Source: Opitutaceae bacterium (GTDB lineage: Bacteria > Verrucomicrobiota > Verrucomicrobiia > Opitutales > Opitutaceae). Taken from it: a stretch of 40,263 nt of DNA. A program made the translations under genes and the position numbers. The notes beneath the pieces were generated by a model. That model was given only the letters and a program-made list of their open reading frames with translations. It did no database searches and had not been told where the DNA came from. This document shows positions 8,717-16,746 of this stretch, in pieces. The stretch covers positions 1-40,263 of the forward strand of contig JANYCF010000230.1 of assembly GCA_025360455.1 (NCBI GenBank), written 5' to 3'. Every line of letters starts with the position of its first letter. The first letter of the stretch is position 1.

Positions 8717-11700
8717 GGCTGGGCAAAAAGCGTTGGTAGGCGAAGGAGGCGAGGAAGGCGATGACGCCCACCACGACGAGGGCGCCGACGAGATAGAGGG
8801 TTTCGAGATGCTTCAGATCGTGGAAGAAAAGTTTCAGCAGGGCGATGCAGAGCAGGGTGATCGCGGCGTAACGGGCGGTGCGTTGTTGCTTGGCGATGCC
8901 GGCGGTGAGCAAGCCGAGGGCAAAGAGCGCCCACGCGATAGTGTAGGTCATGTCACGACCGAGATCACCGGAGAACTTGAAGGCGAGGGAGCGAGCACCG
9001 GGGGCGGTGAAGTAATCCGCGATTTCAATGTTGAGCAGCATGAAGGCGAGGATGACGCCGAGAGTGTTGAGGATCGGAGGAGCGTTGAGGCCCAGCACAC
9101 GCTCGCGCGGTGCGGCAATCAGTTTCGCGCCGAGGAAGAGCGCGGCGGTGGCGAGGCCGTAGGCATAGAGATACCAATTGAAAATCGCGGTGTCGCTGCG
9201 GATATGATAATTTAAAACGGCGGGATTCAGCGCGAGGCGGGCAAAGGCGGTGAAGAGCAGCACCACGCCGGTAGCGCGCAGTCCCGGATGCGGCACACGA
9301 ATGAACAGCCACAGCAGGGCGGCACCTTCGAGCGCCCACGCGACGGTGAGCCACTGACGTTCGAACTGGATTGGAAAAATCAGCGTGATGAAAAACAGCG
9401 CCACGCTGCCGAACCAAGCGAGTTGGTTGAGGCGTTGCGGCACATCGGCCGGAACCGTGCGCAAGATCACGACGAGGCTCGCGAGTGGGGCGAGGACGAA
9501 GAGGGTGGGCACGAAGCCGAGGATGTTTTCCGTGCTGGGCCAACCGAGTCGGATCGCTTGATAGGTCATCCAGAAATGAGCAAGTCCGCTGAGTGCGGCG
9601 ACGGCCCATGGTCCGGTGAGCTTGGCGAAATGGCGGCGGAATAGAAACGGATACGCGGCGAACACGGTGTAGAAGGTGACATACCAGACGAGGGGCAAGG
9701 TGGCGTCCTGCGGATTAAAGCGGCGGGAGTGCCAGGCGAATTCGAGCGCGGTCATGCCGGCGAGGGCGCAGGCCGGGAGCCATTCGATTTTAATAATCTG
9801 GGCCAAACCCAGCGTCAGCACCACGAGGAGAAGGCCGAGGCCAAAGACGGCCGAGGGGTCCTGAATCGGTAGCTGCAGGCACACCATGATGAGCAGCAAG
9901 AAGGGCAGCAGCGAAGAAAAGGCGGGAATTTGCGCGCGGGCATCGCCGAAGAGGGCGGCGAGTTGGCCATCGGCTTGCGGGAGTTTATCGCCGAGTTTGC
10001 GCACAAGCCAAAGACTGGCGGCGAAGAAAAATAGAGCGAAGCCACCAATGATAAAGAGGAGCGACGGGGCGAATACCACGGCGGCTACAGGCACTTTGAA
10101 AATACACAGGCCAGTGGCGAGGAGCGTGAGCACCAGCACGGTGGCGACCGCGGCGAGCGAGGCGCTCAGGACGGCGAGTGCGACCGCAATGAGATCGACG
10201 AGGAGAATTGCCGGCCAGATCAGCAGCGAGATCACCTCGAGTTTGAAAATCGGCAGCAGCATCATTAACAGCGTGAGCGGCGGGAACAGCTGGCTCCACC
10301 ACGTGGGCGCGGCATTGGGGCGTTGCCGTTGCAACAGCAGGGGAAAGGCGGTGTGGAGCGCAGCAAACAGGAGATAAATAGCGAGGGCCCACGACAGGAG
10401 TTCGGGGGTGAGTTCACTCGCAGTCCAGATCGAGAGCAGGCCGAAAACCATCAGACCGGCGACCAGATGAAGTTTGGCAAGGCGGTCGTCGAGCCACGCC
10501 AGCGCGAGGAGCAAGAGGTCGCTCACAAAGATAAACGTGAACAGCAGCCCGGGCTGCTCGCTCAAGGCATGGCGTTCGATTAAGAATAACGCAAAGGCGA
10601 GGGAGACAATGGGCAGGCCAATGGCCGACCCTAACACGGGTGGCGTGGCGCGATCCAGCCGGCGGGCGAGGAGATACACCGCGAAATACAGCGCGGAGAA
10701 AATCAAGCACACGGTCACAACGACGAGAGCTTGCTCAGGTTGGAAAGTGCTGGCGGCCCAGCGGACGAGGAGTAGAGCGGAGAAGCCCGCAGCTCCGGCG
10801 ATGAGTCCGCCGAGTTCCTCGCGCCAGGAGAGAACGAAGACGCAGACACTGGCCAAAATCACGAAGCCGAAAAACTGGGTGGTGTCGGCGGCGGCCTCCG
10901 GGTAGCCGAGAAAGAAAAAAGCAAAGCAAAAGGCGACGGCGGGCAGGACGATGGCGCAGCGGGTGACGAGAGGCGAACTGCGGCCGAGCCGGCGCGCAAC
11001 TTCGACGGCGCCGAGAAAGAGCGCGCTGAAACTGAGGCACACGATCATCGCGGTGCCGGTTTTCTCCGGCGCATAAAATTTCCCAGCCCATCCCACCATC
11101 ATGATGACCGTGCCCGTGGCACCGAGCGGCACGAGGTAGAACCAGCTGCGATGCAGAGCGACGGCGACGAGACCGATATCCAACAAAGTGAGGTAGCCGA
11201 AGAGGCCACCGGGATTATCGACGCCGGTGGAAAGCAAAATCGGCGTGAGAAATCCGCCGAGGATACCGAGGATGGCGATTACTTGGGCCTCCAGTCGCAC
11301 GGCGAGAATGAAGGCGGTCGCGGTGATCAGCGACATGAGCAGTGCCATCGCACCCGAGCCGAGGAAATTATAGTGACTGGCTCCGCAGGAAAATGTCACA
11401 GCGTAGAGTGAAAGGATGCCCGTGGCCATGAGTGATTGGGCGAGGACCGCGTAGGCTTTCCGGAATATTTTCAAACCACCAACAATGAGCCCGGCGCCAA
11501 AAACAAACCCCATGGCGACGCGCACCGAGTCGGGAATCCAGCCTTGGTCGAGCGAGTATTTGATGAAGTAAACCACGCCGAGGGCGAGGGCGATGCCACC
11601 GAGCCAGGCGAAAAGTTTCACGCCCATGAACTGTTCCCAATCAATGGTGGACAGCCAGCTGGGCTCGACGGGTGGCGGCGTGTACGGGACGCGGACGGGT

Positions 11701-12128
11701 GCAGGGGTGGGGGTGGGTTGGAATACGGGAGTGGCAGGAAGAATCGGAGGCAGAATCGCGGCTGGCAGAGGTGGTGGCAGTGCGATGGGCGCCGGTGGGA
11801 CCAAGGGTGCGGTAATTTTTTCGACGAAGATTGTCTCTGTGGGAGCAAGCAAGCTCGCTCCCACAGTTTGGGCGGGTGGAGCGATGATGGCGGTCGCTTC
11901 CGGTTTGGTGGGTGAAACTACCGGAATGTTGCGCACGGCGGTGCGTAACGTTCCGAACTCGAGCTCGAGCTGGTTGAGTTTGTTCTGCAGTCTTTGCTGG
12001 TCATTGCGCAGACCTCCGATTTTGAAGAAGGTGGTGATCGAGAGAATGATCAGAACCACGATGAGAAATAACAGCCAGAAAAGGAGTACTACCATAGGGA
12101 GAGGGGGAGGGGAGGACAGGTTTTGCAT
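8688..12128 (-). CDS. DUF2339 polytopic membrane protein
   Basis: Very large inner-membrane protein, 1146 residues, of the DUF2339 family. An N-terminal membrane helix (residues about 13-35, MVVLLFWLLFLIVVLIILS) precedes a short coiled-coil-like stretch (RNDQQRLQNKLNQLELEFG), a Pro-rich linker to about residue 155, and then some two dozen hydrophobic helices from LFAWLGGIALALGVVYFI to the C-terminus. Function unknown; the family usually travels with DUF3999, as here, and the two probably work together in the envelope. ATG at 12128 is preceded by AGAGGG about seven bases upstream, one of the few Shine-Dalgarno-like sites in this window. A 30-base palindrome is embedded in frame within the linker (11837-11866). 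Confidence 0.85.
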   Translation of the reverse strand: MQNLSSPPPLPMVVLLFWLLFLIVVLIILSITTFFKIGGLRNDQQRLQNKLNQLELEFGTLRTAVRNIPVVSPTKPEATAIIAPPAQTVGASLLAPTETIFVEKITAPLVPPAPIALPPPLPAAILPPILPATPVFQPTPTPAPVRVPYTPPPVEPSWLSTIDWEQFMGVKLFAWLGGIALALGVVYFIKYSLDQGWIPDSVRVAMGFVFGAGLIVGGLKIFRKAYAVLAQSLMATGILSLYAVTFSCGASHYNFLGSGAMALLMSLITATAFILAVRLEAQVIAILGILGGFLTPILLSTGVDNPGGLFGYLTLLDIGLVAVALHRSWFYLVPLGATGTVIMMVGWAGKFYAPEKTGTAMIVCLSFSALFLGAVEVARRLGRSSPLVTRCAIVLPAVAFCFAFFFLGYPEAAADTTQFFGFVILASVCVFVLSWREELGGLIAGAAGFSALLLVRWAASTFQPEQALVVVTVCLIFSALYFAVYLLARRLDRATPPVLGSAIGLPIVSLAFALFLIERHALSEQPGLLFTFIFVSDLLLLALAWLDDRLAKLHLVAGLMVFGLLSIWTASELTPELLSWALAIYLLFAALHTAFPLLLQRQRPNAAPTWWSQLFPPLTLLMMLLPIFKLEVISLLIWPAILLVDLIAVALAVLSASLAAVATVLVLTLLATGLCIFKVPVAAVVFAPSLLFIIGGFALFFFAASLWLVRKLGDKLPQADGQLAALFGDARAQIPAFSSLLPFLLLIMVCLQLPIQDPSAVFGLGLLLVVLTLGLAQIIKIEWLPACALAGMTALEFAWHSRRFNPQDATLPLVWYVTFYTVFAAYPFLFRRHFAKLTGPWAVAALSGLAHFWMTYQAIRLGWPSTENILGFVPTLFVLAPLASLVVILRTVPADVPQRLNQLAWFGSVALFFITLIFPIQFERQWLTVAWALEGAALLWLFIRVPHPGLRATGVVLLFTAFARLALNPAVLNYHIRSDTAIFNWYLYAYGLATAALFLGAKLIAAPRERVLGLNAPPILNTLGVILAFMLLNIEIADYFTAPGARSLAFKFSGDLGRDMTYTIAWALFALGLLTAGIAKQQRTARYAAITLLCIALLKLFFHDLKHLETLYLVGALVVVGVIAFLASFAYQRFLPSHEKSSPPQP
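11837..11866. repeat. Short palindrome read in frame within the DUF2339 gene
   Basis: A 30-base near-perfect palindrome, CTGTGGGAGC with GCTCCCACAG and an AAGCAAGCTC centre. On the minus strand it encodes TVGASLLAPT at residues about 88-98 of the DUF2339 protein, in its low-complexity linker. A shorter relative (GTGGGAGCAAGCTCGCTCGCAC) is intergenic at 13967-13988. Confidence 0.8.
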
Positions 12129-12248
12129 GACGCGCCCTCTGGCGGATGGCAAGGGCGGGAAAATCGAATGTTTGGCTTGCCGCGGAACTTACGTTTCCTA
12201 GTCATGTCCGCGTCACCTGTTGTACCAGCAAATCATTTTCACCATCTT

Positions 12249-13226
12249 ATGAGTCTCACGGTTTGGGCCAACCACGAGCTTCGTCCCGCTGCGCGCGAAT
12301 TGTTTTATGACAGTCTTGCGCGCCTCGGCTGCCGCATTATCCAATCTGACCAATCGTCGCGTTCTGTCCTCACTGAGGGCGGGTTGGATCCGGCGTTGGC
12401 GGAAGCGGACATTGCTTACGGGCAACCCGATCCGGTGGACCTGATCCGTTATCCGCGGCTGCGTTGGGTGGCGCTGTCGACGGCGGGTTATACGCGCTAT
12501 GATAATGATGAGTTTCGTGCGGCGATGCGCGCCCGAGGCACGGTGGTGACGAACGCGTCGCAGGTGTTCGCGAATCCTTGTGCGGAACATGTGCTGGCGA
12601 TGATGCTGGCGTTTAACCGCGAGTTGCCCAAATACGTTTTGAATCAGGTGGGCGCGCACGGTTGGGAATATTTGCCTGATCGCTACAGCAAGGATTTGCT
12701 CACGGGCAAAACAGTGGTGATGTTGGGCTATGGCGCGATTGGCCGGCGGTTGACGGAATTACTCGCGCCCTTCCATTGCCGATTGATCGGGGTGCGGCGG
12801 GCGCCGAAGGGGAATGAGGGGATTGAAATCGTGGGGGAGTCCGAACTGCCGAGCATGCTGCCCCTAGCGCAGCATGTGGTGAATCTGCTGCCGGATTCCC
12901 GTTCGACGCGGAATTTTTGCAATGCGCGGTTCTTTGCGAACATGGCGCAGGGCGCGTGTTTTTATAATGTCGGACGGGGAGTCACGGTTGATCAAATCGC
13001 TTTGCTTGCGGCGTTGCAGAGCGGACAGGTGGGCGGAGCATATCTCGATGCGCTCGATCCGGAGCCGTTGCCGCCGGAGCACCCGTTATGGCGTGAACCC
13101 CGCTGTCAGATTACGCCGCATGTGGCTGGCGGCCATCGCGAACAGGATGAGAATCTCGTGCGCCACTTCCTCGCCAATCTGGGAAAATTTATTCAGGCGG
13201 AGCCGTTGGTTGACCGGATTTTTTAG
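12249..13226 (+). CDS. D-2-hydroxyacid dehydrogenase, NAD-binding
   Basis: Cytoplasmic oxidoreductase of 325 residues in the D-isomer-specific 2-hydroxyacid dehydrogenase family, interconverting a 2-keto acid and a D-2-hydroxy acid with NAD(P)H. The Rossmann motif GYGAIG is at residues 160-165. The catalytic triad of the family is present: Arg243 (NVGRG), Glu272 (LDPEPLP) and His291 (TPHVAG). The substrate cannot be deduced. Start: ATG at 12249 begins at the first beta-strand; an in-frame ATG at 12204 would add 15 residues, and neither has a Shine-Dalgarno sequence. The gene is divergent from the DUF2339 gene. A palindromic repeat begins immediately after its stop codon, and the TAG itself may have been supplied by the element. 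Confidence 0.88.
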   Translation: MSLTVWANHELRPAARELFYDSLARLGCRIIQSDQSSRSVLTEGGLDPALAEADIAYGQPDPVDLIRYPRLRWVALSTAGYTRYDNDEFRAAMRARGTVVTNASQVFANPCAEHVLAMMLAFNRELPKYVLNQVGAHGWEYLPDRYSKDLLTGKTVVMLGYGAIGRRLTELLAPFHCRLIGVRRAPKGNEGIEIVGESELPSMLPLAQHVVNLLPDSRSTRNFCNARFFANMAQGACFYNVGRGVTVDQIALLAALQSGQVGGAYLDALDPEPLPPEHPLWREPRCQITPHVAGGHREQDENLVRHFLANLGKFIQAEPLVDRIF

Positions 13227-13283
13227 GAGCGCAGGCTTTCAGTCTGCATACCTCCGAAGCAGGCTGGAAGCCTGCGCTGCTCT
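13227..13283. repeat. Palindromic repeat, GTAGCGCAGGC family, abutting a stop codon
   Basis: Inverted repeat with arms GAGCGCAGGCTTTCAGTCTGC and GCAGGCTGGAAGCCTGCGCTGC. It starts at the base after the TAG of the dehydrogenase gene. The other copies start with GTAGCGCAGG, so the stop codon overlaps the expected element boundary. The remaining sequence to 13515 holds the promoter region of the bufferin operon; no -35/-10 pair was recognised with confidence. Confidence 0.8.
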
Positions 13284-13515
13284 CCCGGTTGAATTCATTC
13301 AGCGGAACCATGGTCGGTAGGAATTGTCTGGAGGCCTGCCCCACGATGTATTTAATGTCGTGCATCCGTCCTTTCCTCCCCGCCGTATATTTCAGGGAAT
13401 AAACTCCACGCCACCCCGCTCCTAACAGGACGAAACTTCAATTTCTCTTTCTCTACACCCGGCGGGCATGGTGCTTGTTGAGGTGGATGAAAGAAACCAA
13501 AACCACAAAATCCAG

Positions 13516-13860
13516 ATGAATAAATCCACCCGTACAATCCTCATGGCCGCCGCTATTGCCGGCCTTTATGCCGGTTCCCTCGCTGTCAAAGCCATGGCTA
13601 CCGAAGCCGGTAGCACTGCTCCTGCTGGCGAAAAAGCCAAGGACGCCTGCAAAGGCAAAGATGGCTGCAAGAGCAAAGATGGCTGCAAAGGCAAAGACAC
13701 CTGCAAGAGCGCCGATGGCAAAGACACCTGTCACGCCAAGGACGGCTGCAAGGGCAAGGACACCTGCAAGAGCGCCGATGGTAAGGACACCTGCCATGCC
13801 AAAGACGGTTGCAAGGGCAAGGATGGCTGCAAGGCCGCAGAACCAGCACCAGCCAAGTAA
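13516..13860 (+). CDS. Cys-rich bufferin-like RiPP precursor
   Basis: Small exported precursor of 114 residues. It has an N-terminal signal peptide (residues about 1-29, MNKSTRT then ILMAAAIAGLYAGSLAV, cleavage probably after AMA), a short spacer, and a Lys/Asp/Gly-rich domain with ten cysteines, almost all as KDGC or KDTC followed by Lys or His. A 63-base unit encoding GKDTCKSADGKDTCHAKDGCK is repeated twice in tandem (13690-13752, 13753-13815). Placed just before a DUF692 enzyme and a DUF2063 protein, it matches the precursor position of bufferin/HvfA-type operons, whose cysteines are modified by the iron enzyme and which bind or buffer metals such as copper. The modification is inferred. 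ATG at 13516 precedes the signal peptide directly. Confidence 0.8.
   Translation: MNKSTRTILMAAAIAGLYAGSLAVKAMATEAGSTAPAGEKAKDACKGKDGCKSKDGCKGKDTCKSADGKDTCHAKDGCKGKDTCKSADGKDTCHAKDGCKGKDGCKAAEPAPAK
13690..13815 (+). repeat. Tandem 63-base repeat inside the Cys-rich precursor gene
   Basis: Two adjacent 63-base units, 13690-13752 and 13753-13815. They encode the identical 21-residue peptide but differ only at synonymous third positions. Each carries four cysteines. Shorter KDGCK units precede and follow. Confidence 0.9.
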
Positions 13861-13910
13861 TTTTATCGCGGTGTTCGATTCCATGGGGAGTTGACCCACG
13901 TGAATTTCGC

Positions 13911-13946
13911 GGAGGCCGGGCCGACTGGTCCGGCCTCCTTTGTTTT
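13911..13946 (+). terminator. Rho-independent terminator or attenuator after the precursor gene
   Basis: Perfect nine-base stem GGAGGCCGG / CCGGCCTCC with an intervening loop at 13920-13929, followed by TTTGTTTT. It lies 50 bases after the precursor stop and 90 before the DUF692 start. It would make the precursor transcript more abundant than the modifying genes. Confidence 0.8.
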
Positions 13947-13966
13947 CCGATGCTTGGTTTGGTGTT

Positions 13967-13988
13967 GTGGGAGCAAGCTCGCTCGCAC
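13967..13988. repeat. Short palindrome GTGGGAGCAAGCTCGC
   Basis: Imperfect inverted repeat GTGGGAGC...GCTCGCAC between the terminator and the DUF692 gene. It is the same family as the in-gene palindrome at 11837-11866. Confidence 0.65.
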
Positions 13989-14037
13989 AAATACACCGAC
14001 AGACTTTGGTTGATCAATCGCCTTACTTTTTCTCTTC

Positions 14038-14928
14038 ATGCCTGCCAACGCGTTTAACGGTTACACGGATTATGGAATCGGTCTGGGCCTGCGGGTACCG
14101 CACTACGACCATATCCTTTCGGAAAAACCGACGGTGGATTGGTTCGAGATCATCTCGGAGACTTTCATGGTCGAGGGCGGACGGCCCTTGGAGGTGCTGG
14201 ATCGGATTCTGGCGCAGTATCGCGTCGTCCAGCACGGGGTTTCACTTTATTTCGGCTCGGCGGATGCGCCGGATCGGGCCCATTTAAAAAAGATCAAGGC
14301 GCTCACCAAGCGCACGAAGACGCCTTGGCTCACCGATCACCTGTGTTGGGGTAGCGTGGATGGCACTTTTTCCCACGACCTTTTGCCCATGCCGTACACG
14401 CATGCGGCGGCCAAGCATACGGCGGCAAAAATCCGGATGGTGCGGGATTTTCTGGAGCTGCCCATCGCCGTGGAAAATGTGAGCTCCTACACGGAGTATC
14501 ATGTCTCCGAGATGACCGAGTGGGAATTTCTTGCCGAGGTGGTCGAGCAGGCGGACTGCGGCATTCTGCTCGATGTGAACAATATTTATGTTTCCTCGAA
14601 GAATCATTCCTTCGATCCGTACGACTACTTGAACGGCGTGCCGGCCCACCGCGTCGCGCAAATCCATATTGCCGGGCACACCAAGTTCGAAAAATATCTC
14701 CTCGATACGCATGATCATCCGGTGCTCGATCCGGTGTGGAAGCTTTATGCCGAAACCATCCGCAAGTGCGGGGTGACCGCGACGCTGCTGGAATGGGACG
14801 ATAAGATTCCGTCCTTTCAAGAGGTCCACGACGAGGCGCTCAAAGCCAACGAATTCATCGCGCAAGCGCGGGAAGCGCAGGGGGCGCAAAACAAGAATCG
14901 TGTGGGCGGGGTGCCCTCACCCCGCTAA
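14038..14928 (+). CDS. bufB: DUF692 multinuclear iron-dependent oxidase (MNIO), BufB/HvfB-like
   Basis: Cytoplasmic TIM-barrel enzyme of 296 residues that modifies cysteines of RiPP precursors (MbnB, TglH, HvfB and BufB are characterised relatives). Candidate iron ligands are all visible: His22 (GLRVPHY), Glu37, His66 (QHGVSL), Asp100-His101 (TDHLCW), Glu146 (VENVSS), Asp179 and Asn181 (LLDVNNIYVSS), His190, His210 and His214 (IHIAGH), Asp223/His225/His227 (DTHDHP), Glu252 and Asp254 (LEWDDKIPS). It sits between the Cys-rich precursor and the DUF2063 partner. The start ATG has no Shine-Dalgarno sequence. The last residues, NRVGGVPSPR and the stop, lie inside a composite palindrome (14900-15130) and are probably element-derived. 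Family call firm; the exact cysteine product is unknown. Confidence 0.92.
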   Translation: MPANAFNGYTDYGIGLGLRVPHYDHILSEKPTVDWFEIISETFMVEGGRPLEVLDRILAQYRVVQHGVSLYFGSADAPDRAHLKKIKALTKRTKTPWLTDHLCWGSVDGTFSHDLLPMPYTHAAAKHTAAKIRMVRDFLELPIAVENVSSYTEYHVSEMTEWEFLAEVVEQADCGILLDVNNIYVSSKNHSFDPYDYLNGVPAHRVAQIHIAGHTKFEKYLLDTHDHPVLDPVWKLYAETIRKCGVTATLLEWDDKIPSFQEVHDEALKANEFIAQAREAQGAQNKNRVGGVPSPR

Positions 14929-15130
14929 GCTGTAACCATAGAGTTGAAATGAACTTCTCCGCACAGAATACATGCGCTGAAAGGTGGAACCCGGCCTCCG
15001 GCCGGGTTGGTTTGGCGCACGCTTTAGGAAACCCGTCCAGAGGCCGGGTTCCACCCCGTTCAACTGTATGGATACGGCTAAGGATGGACCGCGCGAATCT
15101 AAACTCGCGGCGTGGGGGAACCCCGCCCAC
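14900..15130. repeat. Composite nested palindrome between DUF692 and DUF2063 genes
   Basis: Outer arms are GTGGGCGGGGT (about 14902-14912) and ACCCCGCCCAC (15119-15129), with further partial pairing of GCTAAGC...CCATAGAGTTGAA against GTTCAACTGTATGG...GGCTAAG. Nested inside is a complete AGGTGGAACCCGG-family repeat at 14982-15056. The left outer arm overlaps the 3' end of the DUF692 gene. This fills the whole gap before the DUF2063 gene. Confidence 0.8.
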
Positions 15131-15147
15131 AAAAACTGGCTCACTTC

Positions 15148-16095
15148 ATGGCGATTAAAAAGAAAAACTCCGCGAGTACGAAAGCCCACCCGGCTCCCGT
15201 TCGCGTCGATTCGACCCGCGATCTGGCTGATTTGCAGCGTTCCGTCTGGCAGTTGATTTCGCGACCGCTGGCACCCGGCAACCGCATGCAAAAACGCGCG
15301 GCCGACGGACGCGCCACCAGCACAGTGGTGGGTGAGATTATCAAACCCAATGACCGGCTCACTTCCTTTGAGCGGCTCGAAATCTACAATCGCATGTATT
15401 GGTTTCGCGTGCTCGACAGTCTCTACGAGGATTGCCCCGGTTTGCGCGCCGTGCTCGGGGATAAACAATTTATGCGGCTCATCGAGGCGTACATGATCAA
15501 GTATCCTTCGCGTTCGTTTACGCTGCGGAATTTGCCGGACCGGTTGGCGCAGTTTATTAAAGAGGAGCCGCGTTGGACCCGGCCGCACGCCAAGCTTTGC
15601 TACGATCTGGCGCGCTTCGAGTGGGCGCAAATTGAAGTGTACGACGGCGCCGCGCTGCCGCTGTTCACGATCGACGACTTGCTCGATGCGAATCCCGAAA
15701 AATTACGCCTCAGTCTGCAACCGTATCTCCAATTGTTGGAAGTCGGCTACCCGGTGGATGATTATCTGATCACCATCAAGAAACGCGCAGCCCTGTTGCG
15801 CGGTGATGCGAGCAATGCGCCTACGGGCGTTTCGAAGAGTCGGCGCAGCCGGGTGGCCCGCCCCAAGCCGGGACGACGGCAAATCGCGGTGCACCGTTTT
15901 GGCGGGATCATTTATTTCAAGCGACTGGAGCCAGCCGCCTGCAAAGTTCTCCTCGCGATCCAGGCCGGCCAACCGCTCGCCCAAGCCTTGGCCACGGGTT
16001 TGCCGCGTTCGAACCAAGGCCGCGAAGCTTGGGCGATCAAAGTGCAAGGGTGGTTTAAAAATTGGATGGAGCTCGGCTGGTTTTGTCGGAGGTGA
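15148..16095 (+). CDS. bufC: DUF2063 / BufC-like partner of the MNIO
   Basis: Cytoplasmic protein of 315 residues that matches the DUF2063 (HvfC/BufC N-terminal) family. Characterised relatives act with the MNIO, probably by holding the precursor leader through an RRE-like fold. The helical N-terminal domain reads LADLQRSVWQLISRPL...ERLEIYNRMYWFRVLDSLYEDCPGLRAVLG, then FMRLIEAYMIKYPSRSFTLRNLPDRLAQFI, the family core. The C-terminal part contains a basic spacer (SKSRRSRVARPKPGRRQ) and a winged-helix-like end (ACKVLLAIQAGQPLAQAL...GWFKNWMELGWF). ATG at 15148 was chosen; an in-frame start at 15112 would translate the palindrome. It lies directly after bufB in the same direction. Confidence 0.85.
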   Translation: MAIKKKNSASTKAHPAPVRVDSTRDLADLQRSVWQLISRPLAPGNRMQKRAADGRATSTVVGEIIKPNDRLTSFERLEIYNRMYWFRVLDSLYEDCPGLRAVLGDKQFMRLIEAYMIKYPSRSFTLRNLPDRLAQFIKEEPRWTRPHAKLCYDLARFEWAQIEVYDGAALPLFTIDDLLDANPEKLRLSLQPYLQLLEVGYPVDDYLITIKKRAALLRGDASNAPTGVSKSRRSRVARPKPGRRQIAVHRFGGIIYFKRLEPAACKVLLAIQAGQPLAQALATGLPRSNQGREAWAIKVQGWFKNWMELGWFCRR

Positions 16096-16115
16096 TGTGG
16101 TAACATGGAAACAGC

Positions 16116-16170
16116 GTAGCGCGGGCATCCTGCCTGCCGACTGACGATGCAGGCTGGAAGCCTGCGCTAC
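16116..16170. repeat. Palindromic repeat, GTAGCGCAGGC family
   Basis: Inverted repeat with outer arms GTAGCGCGGGC and GCCTGCGCTAC and inner CATCCTGCCTGC / GCAGGCTGGAAG. It lies between the DUF2063 and DoxX genes of the bufferin operon. Confidence 0.85.
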
Positions 16171-16265
16171 TTTCCGACCTCTACGACGAAACACTATCGC
16201 ACAACTGCGTTGGAATATTACTACTCCATCATACTCTCACTTTCACTTCACCAATTAATCCCTCC

Positions 16266-16727
16266 ATGAATCCACGCTCACTCCTCGCCAAGTTCGATAC
16301 TGTCGCCTCGTTTTTCCAATCTCCGCTCCTGCTGGTGATCCGTTTGTATTGGGGGATTTCATTCGCCCAGACCGGTTGGGGCAAGCTGACGCATCTCGAC
16401 CGCACCGCCGGATACTTCGAGTCGTTGCACATTCCGCTGCCCAAGCTCAACGCCATCATGGCCGGCTCGACCGAGTGTCTGGGTGGAGCGTTGCTCGCCC
16501 TCGGGCTATTTGCGCGGCCGGCTTCGCTTCCGCTCATCGGTACGATGGCGGTCGCTTATTGGACGGCAGATCGCGAAGCGGTGATGGCGATCACGAGTGA
16601 TCCGGAGAAATTTGTCACCGCCACCCCGTTTCTGTTTTTGCTGGCTTCACTGCTTGTCCTCGTTTTCGGCCCGGGCAAGCTGTCGCTGGATGCGTTATTT
16701 TTTCGGAAAACGGCATCCGGCAAATGA
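16266..16727 (+). CDS. DoxX family membrane protein, BufD-like
   Basis: Small inner-membrane protein of 153 residues with about four hydrophobic helices (LLLVIRLYWGISFAQTGWGKL; AGSTECLGGALLALGLFA; LPLIGTMAVAYWTA; FLFLLASLLVLVFGPG) and the DoxX signature RLYWGISFAQTGWGKL near residue 26. DoxX proteins regularly accompany DUF692 and DUF2063 genes, as BufD/HvfD. Their role is not settled; a link to redox or transport of the modified product is possible. It is followed 19 bases later by the exported DUF255 gene, so the two are probably cotranscribed. Confidence 0.88.
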   Translation: MNPRSLLAKFDTVASFFQSPLLLVIRLYWGISFAQTGWGKLTHLDRTAGYFESLHIPLPKLNAIMAGSTECLGGALLALGLFARPASLPLIGTMAVAYWTADREAVMAITSDPEKFVTATPFLFLLASLLVLVFGPGKLSLDALFFRKTASGK

Positions 16728-16746
16728 TCGGCGGCGTAGTAGCGAT

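Noticed and set aside
13396-13440. GGAATAAA followed by CGAA as an ECF-sigma promoter of the bufferin operon
   Set aside because: The words are suggestive, since some MNIO operons are ECF-regulated, but spacing and -10 do not match any motif I can name firmly, and no sigma/anti-sigma gene is in the window.
13600-13860. CRISPR-like tandem units in the Cys-rich gene
   Set aside because: Units are contiguous without spacers, keep the reading frame and differ only at synonymous positions, so they are protein repeats.
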